Part shown: positions 10,953-22,900 of the stretch, in pieces
Layout: each line of letters opens with the position of its first letter
Position numbering within the stretch: the stretch's first letter is position 1
NCBI GenBank assembly: GCA_012845835.1
Contig: JABAKD010000001.1
Span: forward strand, 10,483,718 to 10,547,717
Reading direction: 5' to 3'
Length of the DNA stretch: 64,000 nucleotides
From: Undaria pinnatifida
Lineage: Eukaryota; Sar; Phaeophyceae; Laminariales; Alariaceae
The notes under the pieces: generated by a model
Told to the model about the DNA's origin: nothing
Seen by the model: only the letters and a program-made list of their open reading frames with translations
Databases searched by the model: none
Translations under genes and position numbers: made by a program

Positions 10953-13900
10953 GCTGTTGTTGTTTTGTTGTTGTTACGGTTGTTGTTGTTGCTGTTGCTG
11001 TTGTTGCTGCGCTTACGTCAGCTTATCGTCGTAGTCTAATCCACGCCACATGTCGGGAGGGTGGAACCACCACCCCAATTCAACCCTCTCGTACAAAATA
11101 ACCAGTAAGGTTTCCATTACGTGAAGAGGCATTTGTCGACAACTATCGCACCGGTACTTGGTAAATCCCAACTCCCTCGACCGTCTCATACCGCACGCTG
11201 AAAACGGTTTCAATTGATTCAGCGGAGGATTTACTTATTACAATAATGTCGCCCCTGCGCCGTATAGCCGCCCCAACCAGCCAACCCCACCTTACCACCA
11301 CCACCAACCCATCCCCACCCCGGCCCCCTTGCCCTCACCCCTCACGCTCAATGCTGCAAAAGGTTTCCATGGATTCAGGAGGCCTCGGTTTCAACACCGA
11401 CCTCGCGTACACACCGTGTATGCACCCCTCCCAAAACCAGTCCCCACCCCTGCCCCTACCCCCCCCTACCTCCCGTCCCCACCCCCACCCCTACCCCCTC
11501 GTACTGAATGCTGCTGAAGTTTTCCGTGGAGTCAGAAGGTCTCGCCTTTCACCCTCCCCCATTGTCCCCAATAGTTTGGGACATCAGAAAGTGGCGAGAA
11601 AACGATCGCTATCCTAGGAGACAGAAGGTGGTTACAGACAACCAAAAGAGAAAGCAGATAAGATAAGCAAAACGGTTTTATTATGTACTATATGGAAGAA
11701 CTGTGCTGAGCTCCCATATTTTTGGAGGTGTCTTTTTAAGGGTAGAAACGGTGCTCCGTCTCGAAACGGATGCTTGGTCAATGGTCGAATGGCTAAGGCA
11801 AGCATTAAATGAGTACGCCCCCCCCCCTCATCCCCATCCTCAACCCTTTGCCCATCCGCACCCACTCCCACTCCTCTTCCTCCGCGCCCCGGACCCACCG
11901 CCAGCCCGCTGAAACCCCACCTTCGCTCCCACCGCCGGTGCTCTGTCTCGAAGGGTGTACGTGCTCAACGGCCGAATGACCAGAAGACAAGCAAAAAATG
12001 AGAAAGATGAGTACGCCCCCCCCCCCCCTCCCCCCCCCCAACCCCCTCCCCGTTGCACTGAAGGTTTCAATGGAGCCAGGAGGGTCCGGTTTCAATAGCG
12101 ATCGCGCCGAGGTGTGGGATGGGTCTTCCTGGAGCTTTTCTGTGTGGGGCGAGCACACTTTGTCGGAGGCTAGACATGGCATGGGATCGGCGGTCATCGA
12201 GATTTCCTTCGGCGAGGTGCGTTTTTGTTGCTTGAGAGCATGGGGGAGAATGTGGTGCACTGGTATGGTAATACTACTACCACCGCGTCCGGAAATGGAT
12301 ATGGCCCTGTGGGTTCTTTCTCGTTTTTATTTTTCAAGGTATGACCCAAAACCGGCGAGTTCTATGTATTTGAAGTAGTGAGTGATCAGAATGTTGAATG
12401 ATGTTGACCGTGCCCGAAAATGGAATGATCGTGTGTGTTTTTTCGGGTTTTTTTTTCAAGGTTCACCAAACAACATCGGGTCCATTTGCGTTTCCGGATA
12501 GAGCTGTATGTATTTGAAGTCGTGAGTTGTCAGGTATTGGATGGTTGCATTTCCCAATGCGATGGGGAAGAAAACACTTTGATGGAGCCTGTTATGGTGG
12601 GCACGCCATGGGGTCGGCGGTCGTCGAGGTTGCTGTGGGCGAGAGGTGTTTCTTGCTCCCCCCCCCCCCCTCTTTGTTTTTCGAGCTGCACCACATTGTG
12701 GGAAGAAACGACTTGGACGGATGTAGTGTGGGGATAGCTTGGATCTAAAGCAGAGTAACTTGGATTTGGCGGGATTGCTTTGTTGGAGGTAGAGTGGGAT
12801 GGCTTTTCTTGCAGCGGTAGCCGGGTTTTATGCGAACGAAAAACAATGTTAATACTGACATATGCATACGTAGCTAGGTATGATATGTGTTTTAATGGTC
12901 CAGTCATGGTCCAGTCAAAACCCTCTTGTGACGTCGAGGGGGAAAAATTGACTTGAAACAAGGTGAGTACGACAAAAAAAAAAGCTCAAGTTTTGTCGCT
13001 AATCGCAACCCGTCTCATCAGGAGATTCCCAAAAATCTCCCGGTTTGAATCGGGTCGGAGGTAGGTAGTACGGACTCTTACCGATCGGGTCGGAACGGGT
13101 CGGGTCGGAACGGGTGGAGCCGAGAGATTTTTTTAAATCTCACGGTTCGGTTCGGGTCACCCTGACCCGACCCGGTTCGATTTAGGTCACCCGACCCGAT
13201 CCGGTTCGATTCGGGTCACCCTGACCCGACCCGGTTCGATTCGGGTCACCCTGACCCGACCCGTTTCGATTCGGGTCGCCCTGACCCGACCCGGTTCGAT
13301 TCGGGTCACCCTGACCCAACCCGTTTCGATTCGGGTCACCCTGACCCGACCCGGTTCGGTTCGGGTACCCTGACCTGACCCAGTTCGGGTCGGGTCACCC
13401 TGACCCGGCCCGGTTCGGTTCGGATCACCCTGACCCGACCCTGTTCGGTTCGGGTACCCTGACCCGACCCGGTTCGGTTCGGTTCGGGTCACCCTGACCC
13501 GACCCGGTTCGGTTCGGGTACCGTGACCTGACCCAGTTCGGTTCGGGTCACCCTGACCCGGCCCGGTTCGGTTCGGATCACCCTGACCCGACCCGGTTCG
13601 GTTCGGGTACCCTGACCCGACCCGGTTCGGTTCGGTTCGGGTCACCCTGACCCGACCCGGTTCGGTTCGGGTACCCTGACCTGACCCGGTTCGGTTCGGG
13701 TCACCCTGACCCGGCCCGGTTCGGTTCGGATCACCCTGACCCGACCCTGTTCGGTTTGGGTACCCTGACCCGACCCGGTTCGGTTCGGTTCGGGTCACCC
13801 TGACCCGACCCGGTTCGGTTCGGGTACCCTGACCTGACCCGGTTCGGTTCGGGTCACCCTGACCCGGCCCGGTTCGGTTCGGGTCACCCTGACCCGACCC

Positions 13901-16900
13901 GGTTCGGTTTGGGTACCCTGACTCGACCCCGTTCGGTTCGGGTCGCCCTGACCCTACCCGTGAAATGCTCTGAAAAATTTCGAATCGGGCCACTGGCGTA
14001 GCCGGGGGTAGCTGGTTTACGTTCCGAACCGCAATCCAAGGAGTTACTTGTACGATGCGCGCGTAGCGGTGATTCCTGCATTATGTCGTCGTGTGTGCCG
14101 TCGTGTGTGCTGCGCTGGCGTTGCAGGGTTGACAAGGCTTAGACTGCTGTATATCTCCATTGTGTTGGTTTTGAGATTTGTTTGGTTTATTTTTGGCTCT
14201 TGAAAGAATCGAAGCAGTAACGCACCAGGTTAGCTGTTTACTTTTTTTTGCCCCGGTGTCGTGTTTGATGTGTGTATGATTAGTGACATTTTTAAATATC
14301 GGATGTTTCCGTCCGATATTCGATATCCGTTCCGATGGTGGCGTCGGGGAGTGTCGGGGAGGTCTGTCATGAAGTAGTTACGTATCGAATACTGGATATT
14401 TTTTGCTATCGGATGTTTCCGCCCGATATTCGATATCTGTTCCGATGGTGGTGTATACCTCGGGCAAGTCTGTCATGAAGTAGTTACGTATCGAATACTG
14501 GATTTTTTTTCTTTTTTTTTCCCCCCGGTGCCATGTCCGATGTGTGTATGATGTGATATTTGCTATCGGATGCTCTCCACCCGATATTCGATATCCGTTC
14601 CGATGCTGGTACCTCGGGGATTTCTGACGTGGTGTCCGATACAACGTCCCAACTGTTGGTCTGCCGTTCCCTCGTCCCCTTCCCCGTATGTCCTCCCTTT
14701 CATCTGCTATTTCTATGTATCTCTCCCTCCGTCACGAAATATATCCAAAAAGGGATGCGTGGTCGATGGTCAAATGATTAATGCATGCAACACATGCATC
14801 CCCCGCTCTTTGTCTAACCCCCCCCCCACCTCTTCCAAGTCACCATAGACTACGGCCATGCCCAAACTGAGTATACCCCCCCCCCCCGTCCCTCTCCTTA
14901 TCTTTCGCTGCATTTCTTCGTTCGAAACTGGCAGGAAAAACGCGCGGTCGGATTCTTCGCCGGAGGCGTTTCGAACACGGGAAACTCTTCCATGGTTGAC
15001 ATGTTCGACTTTGCCGAAAACAGGTTCCTGCCTAGGATGTCGGCGCCCACCATCAGGTACCCCCCTCCCCCCTTCCCCGTTAGCCGTTGGGAACGGAATG
15101 TGTGGGGAGAAGAGCTCGAGGAAAATGGACGGAAAGCCTCATGGAGAAGTGTGGTACACTAGATACTAGCGGGAAAACGGTCGCTATCCTAGGAGATGGA
15201 TGGTGGCCGCAGACGGCCAAGGAGGAACAAGATAACATTAGTGTTCTTTTCATGTAGTGTTTCGAAGAGACGTGCTGAGCGCACAAAGGTTCTGGAGGTG
15301 TCTCTTACCAGGAGTAGGAACGGTGCTCCGTCTCGAAAGGGATGCGTGGTCGATGGTCAAATGGCCAAGGCAAGCAACGAATGAGTACCCCCCCCCCCCC
15401 TCTCCCTCCAGTGAGATAGGGTAAGGTAAAGGGTAAGGTGTGGCACTGTACGAGACGATAGGGTAGTTTGGGTAAGACGCGGTATCTGCGGTACGGTAAT
15501 GTGCAGTACGGGCAAGTACGGTGAAATTTACGTCGCGCTGTGGTAGCGCAATTTTGTGGAACTTGCCGTGAAATATGTTTCATCGGCACTGTATTGCCCC
15601 ATTCGCTCCCTCCCTCACACTTCCTCCAAATGCCCTCAATCAAAATACGCAAGAAGGACGAAAACTGCTGCTTATTGTTGTAAGAGGCTTTACCCTCAGC
15701 CACCTTCTGGACGAACCATGGTCACAGATGTCTTCCCTTCCCCCGCTCCCCGGTATTTGCCTTCATTTTTTGTCGCGCATAGGGATGAGCATTCCCGCTA
15801 TTCAGCTTTTTTATGCACGTCGCTTTTCATCGAATTGTTTCAGGCAAACACTGCGATGAGCACGCACCGGACACATCCAACACACTACACATGTATTTTT
15901 TTTAGGCGTTTGTAGCAGATTTACGGGGGTTTGTAGAGGAAATAGCGGACCCCCGGGGGTGACCATTCGCCATCCTCGACTTTGCGATAAATTGCCGGTA
16001 AGGTAATACCAAAAAAAAAGAAAAATCGGTAATTACCGGTAGGTAACTGGTCGACCCGCGCGTAGACTCATGCTACAATACAGTAAGGGTACGAAGCACT
16101 TTTTGTCGAAGAGGAAGGAGAAATGAAAAGATGAGAATGGCAGGGGCTCTTTTACCCACAATCGTCGGACTTTTTTTGTTTTTGTTTTTAGGTCCTGTTT
16201 TGCATTCTGTGCGTTGTGTTTTTTTTCACGCCTTGGCCATGGATTGTTCGTTCGTCGGGTTGCCCTGTCGATTCTTTTTTTTGTCAGATCATTTTTTTTT
16301 TGTCTTCTTTTTTGCTTCATCCCACTTGCTACCTTCGCACTACTCTCGCGCTCCCACCCAGTAGTAACTCAGATCCGGGGTCACATAGCGGGCGCTCTTC
16401 CCCCGTCCCCAACTACGATAAACGTGCCGTCATTTTTATGGCGAAAATAATTCAGCATTTTCTTCCCTCGTTGACTCGCGTCGAATTGTACTATTAGTAG
16501 TACAGAGCTCCTCACGCCGAGAACAATGCAGGGCAAAAAAGGGTCTAGCACCTATATTCCTCTACCGTATAGCAGGTATTGATAATACCAACCCGTTCTG
16601 TTTTTTTCCCTAGCATGCACCCCTGTACCATATTCCTCTACGGTATCGTAGGTATTGATAATACCAACCCGTTCTTTTTTCCCTAGCAGGCACCCTGTAC
16701 AATATTCCTCTACCGTATGGTAGGTATTGATAATACCAACCCGTTCTGTTTTTTCCCTAGCATGCACCCCTGTACAATATTCCTCTACCGTATAGTAGGT
16801 ATTGATAATACCAACCCCTTCTGTTTTATCCCTAGCATGCACCCCTGTACGCGGTTGCGAGGACGATCCCCCCTCCAATGCCCATACACGCCTAGTCAGG

Positions 16901-19900
16901 CACGCCCGAGCAGCCATCCAGCCCAAAAGCAAAACCAGTCAACGTGATCGAAGTCATTGATTGTTTTTGCACCCGCAAGAGTCCACTCGCGTATGCGTTT
17001 TTTGCCCCGCCCGTGCGCTGTGTCTGTCTTGTGCCTTGCCGTGCCGTGCTATTCATGTGTTGTGCCGTTTTTTTTTTGTGTGTGTTGGGTTTTTTGTGGT
17101 TTTGTGCTGTGCTGCGCTGCGCTGCGCTGCGCTCTCCCCTGAGTTGCTGCGCTGGGCTGTCACTTGCGTTGTTGTGCCTGCGCTGTGCTTTGGTGCTGTG
17201 CGATGCTCTGCCTATACCGTGCTTTTTACAATATGCGATGCTGTGTTTTTTGTGCTGTGCTTTTGTGCTGTGCCTCTGATGCGGTGTGTCATGTTGTCCG
17301 GTGTGCTACGCTGTGCCGTGCTACGCTGTGGTGTGCTACCTGCGAAGGGGGCCGACGCAAGGGGTTTCCTTTTCGCGAGAGGTGGCTGCGTTCTTCGGGT
17401 CGACGGGGAAGATCGACGTCTTCGACGGCCGCTCTCTCTGCTGGATGTCTTACCAGGTATCGCGGGGGAGCACACAACAAATGGGAAACAGACCCACGCT
17501 CCTAGAGAGGTCGAAACGAAAAAAAGAAACGGCGCGTGGTGATTTCTGTGCAAAAAAGAGAAGATTAGTTTTTCTTTTTTTTTCGTTTTTGACAACTTTT
17601 TTACGTGGTTTTCGTAACCCCCCCCCCCCCCCCCCCCCTGTCTGGCTCCACAAAGTGAGCACACACCCCTGTCTGGCTCCTTAGAAATACAGCGTTGATG
17701 TATATATATATATTATAAAAATAAAAATACACTCCAGCTGTGAGATCGAATACTCTGTCGAAACTCATCTTTGCAAGCTGTGTGTGATACTCCGATCGCG
17801 CGTATTACGGGTTGTGTGTCCTCATTAAGGATATAGGTCGACGACTCCCCCTGCAACTACAGTGTAGCTATTGGGTTCAAAAGGGTGATGTTAGTCAGTC
17901 TGTGCGCGGAAACCATAAAACCCGTTTCTGAAGGGGACAAAATCTGACAGCTGTGGAAGGAAATGCATCAGTTTATCAAGTGAATCCTGTAAGTCGAACA
18001 ACCGGTGAGGGGAGGACGGATTTTTTTCATATATATACCGGTATATATTTTCGTGGTCCGCTGAGTATCCTGGTATTGTTGACAAGTTTGTATTGTTGCG
18101 CGGTTTTTTGTTTGTCGTATTATTCAGTTCGGTTTCTGTTGAGCTTAAAAAAAATGGAATCACGGCGGTGTACTTGATAACTACACGAGCTGGTGCAGAT
18201 ATTGCTGTTCTTTGCATGCGACGCTAAATGCACGTCCGTGGGGAGGACAATGTGTACCTGGTGGGCATTTCAAATCGTCTGTTTTTGAACAAAAGCTGAT
18301 ATTTCGAAGAGATGCGTTGCGTTTAGTTAGACCGTCCCTGACATGCGTAAACAACCGTCTTCTGACATGGTCGCCTCCAATACCCCCGCCCCCCCCCCCC
18401 CGCCCCCCCCCCGCCCCCCCCCCCCGAAATAAAAATAAAACCACAGGCGGAAGAATTTCTTCCGGGCACCAGCGTGGTCGGTAGATCCCCGTCGTGGTTT
18501 TTCAACACGTCATCCCCGGGTTTCCAGCCCGGTGGTGGAAGCGGTACCGATGCCGGGTCTACAGAAGAGTCTATGGCGTTTGTGGGCGGGGGCGTGGACG
18601 GGGATTCCGGCGCCGACGTTTCCACGGACGTGCGAGAGCTGAGATGGCAGAGGAAAAAGGGGGGAGGCGGCGGGGGGGCGGGAGGGGGGAGCGGCGATAT
18701 AGAGGCGTGCTTGGTGAGATGGCAGCGGTGTTGATGTGTGAAGTGGCGTTGCTGCTGCTGGTGATTTTGTTTTTTTGTTTTTGGTGTTGTGTTTTTTTTA
18801 ATGTGGTGCTTTTTCGTAAGCGTTTTTTTCTTGTTGTCTTGTCTCGCGCCGTCTTTTCAATTCTTTCTCGGTTTTGTTCCTTTTTTCATACATCATTATG
18901 AGCTCGGTTTTTTTCTCGTTCATTTTTGTAACGAGTCGTTGGTTGTTTCTGTGCGTGTGTGTGTTTTTTTGTATATTTTTTTCCCTTCTACGTACGTATC
19001 TCACAGTTTTTCTCTCATTTTTCTCGTCGTTTACTATCCGGGCCGTTTTGTTGTTTTCGTGTTTTTTGTTTCTTGTCTTTTTTTTCTTTTTTCTCTCTCT
19101 ACGCACGTACCACATCTCTAGCGTACACTAAAAAGAAAAAATGATGAAACGACGACGCCAAACTCTATTCTCCAGGCAAAAAAAGCGGTTAAGGGGGGCA
19201 TTTTTTTTTCCTGGCGCTCCTCGCTCGAGGAGCTCTATACAATTGGCTATTTTTGAGTAAGGGCCTTTCCTAACGAATGCGAAAAAAAAAAATCACGAAT
19301 CCTGACAAAGAAAGAAAAAATCACAATCCCTGACATTTTTGAAGTTCTGAAAGGTTATACGTACCCTGTACGTTTAATAAAATTGAAATTGAATTAATAA
19401 AAGAAGAAGTTTGAAAACCGTTTTTGTTTGTGAGGAAATCCTGAGTTGTCATTGTTGTCATTTTTTTTCGTGGAAAATTGTTGGAACGATTCGATGTCCG
19501 GATCCCTGATAATTATTACCTGGTATCACGTTTCACGAAAAATAATGTTACGTTTTTTTTTATTTTTTATTAGTATTCTCTTATTCGTTGTCACGTTTTT
19601 CCTGAAAGTTCAGTGGCTTTTCGCTGCAAGGATGCCGTCAGCTGACGTATTTTCCCTAACCCCTACTCTGACCCCTCGTTGGGTTTCCTGGGGGGGCTAA
19701 TCGCCTGGGGCAGCTCCAAAGCCTCTTCAGGGTCAATGCAAATTTTAGTATGTGGAGTCCTTGACGGCTGTCCTTGACGGATTTCAGTCGAGGGGCACGT
19801 ATTTACGTCAACCTTCGTATACCTATCTTCAGTGCGTGCACGTATTTTCTTGACGGCTGCCCGTCAGGGGGGTCTTGACGGCGATTCAAGAGTGCCGATA

Positions 19901-22900
19901 ACCATAATATACCAGTGTCAGTGTGGGGAGTTCCTTGCCGGCTGGCGGTCAAGGGACTAGAGTGCCCTCAACCTTCGTATATTAGTGTTGGTGTAAGTAT
20001 CTGCTTGACAGCTGTCAGTCAAGGGGTCTTAACGGCTGTCCAAGAGTGCCGTCGGCCATATTGTTACAGTTTTTGTGTGAGGAGTTCCTTGACGGCTGTC
20101 CGTCAAGGGACTAGAGTACCGTCAACCTTTTTTATCATCATGGTAGTGTGGTTATTTTCTTGAAAGTGGTCCGTCAGGGTGCAAGAGTGTGGCGTCATCT
20201 GACGTATTTCCCCCTCACCCTTACTCCTCCCGCCTCCCTGGGTTTCCAGGGGAACAAGCCTCTGGTGCAGCTTCAAAAGGTTTGTGGCCTACCTGGCCCT
20301 CACGGTGGAATTCAATCCTTCACGCCTCACGAGGATGAGAGGGTGAGTGGGTGGGGGGCGAAGGGGGGGGGGGGGCGGGGCGTACTCAGTCTGTGCATGG
20401 CCGTAGTCGTATGACCATAGACCCTCGCATCCCTACTATGCCGGGACGGAGCACGTCGAGTTTTTACCTACCAGGCAGGCATTGCTTGCACCAAGGGCGA
20501 AGCGCCGTGAGGTGTTCGGCGAGTCGCATGAAGGGTGACCTGCATAATTCCAAGAACCGCTCGTAAGATGGACTTCGGCACCTTGTGCCTACTTTGTTGC
20601 TTGTGTATGACAGCGCATTTTCTGGTGTGGCCACGCCAGAGACAGCAATGGGTATTACTACTATGCAACAACTGCTTGGTGGGTGCCTTACCATATTCAC
20701 ACTACGTGATGCGATCGTTCCCCTTGTGCGGACTTGGGGTTCTCCACCCCGCACAATACGATTTAACTCGATAACCATCATGGTGACCGCCAAAAACAAA
20801 ATTAAAAAGAAAACGGTACGTTGGTTGTCTATCTCACGCCGCGACTGGCATGTTTTACAGCGTTGTTGCCAACCAACGCCAACCCCACTATATATATAAT
20901 GTTTTACAGCGTCGGTGCCAACCGAGGCCAACTATTGTATATACCAGGTATATTTTAAGGGGGGGGTGTACTCATTTCTTGCACAGCCGTAGTATTGTAT
21001 ATACCAGGTATATTTTAAGGGGGGGGAGTGTACTCATTTCTTGCACAGCCGTAGCCTAAAGGCTATTGACCCGCATCTTTACAATCCCGGGACGCGATGG
21101 GGGGGGGGGGGGGGTTGTTCTCGCTTTGTGTCGAGCGTTGTGTGTGGTGGAGGGGCAGGGGTATGGAGGAGGTGAGAGGGTCGGGGGGGTATTTTTTTCC
21201 GCTGTATCTGTATTATGGTTAGGTTTTGGGGGTAGGGGGAGATAAAGCGGGGGTAGGACTCGGTAGGGCGGGGTTCTAGAGGAGGGGGGAGGGCGACGGA
21301 GGATGTTGTGAGCTGAGAGGGGGGGGCGATAGGGGGGGGGGGGGGGGGGGGTAGATGGGAGGGGGCAAGAAAGGGTAGAGCATCGGGAGGAGGGGGGAAA
21401 CGATGTTGGGGGGGATGGAAGGGAAGGGGGGGCGGGCAGGGGATGGGAGGCTTGTGTCTTGTCGTCCGCTCTTCGACTCTGTGGGAATTGTCCATTTTTC
21501 ATTATGTTGCTGTCGCGTTTGCTCCTGCTACATGACGCCGGTTGGGCGTGCAGCACTTTGATATTGCGCGCTCTCTCTCCACCGCGCCCCCCGCCCACTC
21601 TCCCCTTGCTCACCCCCCAATGACCCCCCCCCCCCCCCCCCCCCCGCCGTCCAATCTCATGTCCCGACCCCCCGATCGCGTCCCTTCCCACCACCCTCCC
21701 CTTCCCCTTTTAAAACACCGCGTCTACGTTTTTGGCGATATATTACTTGGAATTCGTGTGCGCCAGGTATATATTTTGCGGTAATGAAAGCGTTGCCCTA
21801 CCCTACCCCCCCTCCCGAGTCGTCCCACGTAAGAGGGGCGACAGACGTTTCTAAGCTCCTAAGGTTGAGGAGAGCTCAGTTGTTAGCTCACTCGAAGACA
21901 TGACTTGGAAGGCGTTCGCTCGCGCAACCCGACCGACGTTTCTGTGCGCTGTTCATTCGGTAAAGTGATCACGCTTGAGAGCTCAACCGCTCGTGAGCCT
22001 TTAGTCTAACAACTGCGACCCTTACCGTGGAACAATTCTCCCCCCACCCGCTTGCGCCTTTTAGTCTAACAACTGCAACCCCTACTACTGTGGGATGGCT
22101 CTCTCCCCACCCGCTTGCGCCTTCTAGTCTAACAACTGCGACCCCTACCGTGGGATGACTCTCCCCCCACCCGCTTGCGCCTTCTAGTCTAACAACTGCA
22201 ACCCCTACTACTGTGGGATGGCTCTTCCCCCACCCGCTTGCGCCTTCTAGTCTAACAACTGCAACCCCTACTACTGTGGGATGGCTCTCCCCCCACCCGC
22301 TTGCGCCTTCTAGTCTAACAACTGCAACCCCTGCTACCATGGGATGACTGCCCCCCCACCCGCTTGCGCCTTCTAGTCTAACAACTGCAACCCCTGCTAC
22401 CGTGGGATGACTCTCCCCCCACCCGCTTGCGCCTTCTAGTCTAATAACTGCAACCCCTGCTACCGTGGGATGACTGCCCCCCCACCCGCTTGCGCCTTCT
22501 AGTCTAACAACTGCAACCCCTTCTACTCTCCCTCCACCCGCTTGCGGCTGTGTGTGTGTTTTTTTTTGTGATGGTCGTGCTCTGTCTGGGTGACAGGGGG
22601 GTGGACCTCAAGGGGGATTGGTGCCGCCGGTGCCGCGACCGTCGAGTGAGCAGGGGAGGGCGTGTGTCTATATCCTCGCGGCGCTTGCGGGCATCTTGGT
22701 TTCCTATACGGCATCCGGTGAGAATATGCTACGTAGGATGGTGTTTTTTTTTTCCTGTTCTTTTTGTTCGGTTCTGTCTTGTTTTCTTTTCTTTTCTTTC
22801 CTTTTCTTTTCTTTTCTTTTCTTTTCTTTTCTTTTCTTTTCTTTTCTTTTCTTTTCTTTTCTTTTCTTTTCTTTTGTTTTGTGTTGTGTTGTTTTGTTTG

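Noticed and set aside
13187-13993. 268-codon minus-strand open frame (Arg/Gly/Pro-rich repeats)
   Set aside because: It is entirely the 153-bp higher-order repeat. The frame stays open because the period is a multiple of three and the unit lacks stops.
18798-19144. Hydrophobic open frames suggesting a membrane protein
   Set aside because: The sequence is T-rich, which by itself gives Phe/Leu/Val runs on the plus strand and Lys/Asn runs on the minus strand.
21056-21694. 212-codon proline-rich minus-strand frame
   Set aside because: It reads G-runs and low-complexity purines on the plus strand as prolines; no domain or splice evidence.
22001-22550. CRISPR array
   Set aside because: The units are contiguous without distinct spacers and the genome is eukaryotic; this is a minisatellite.
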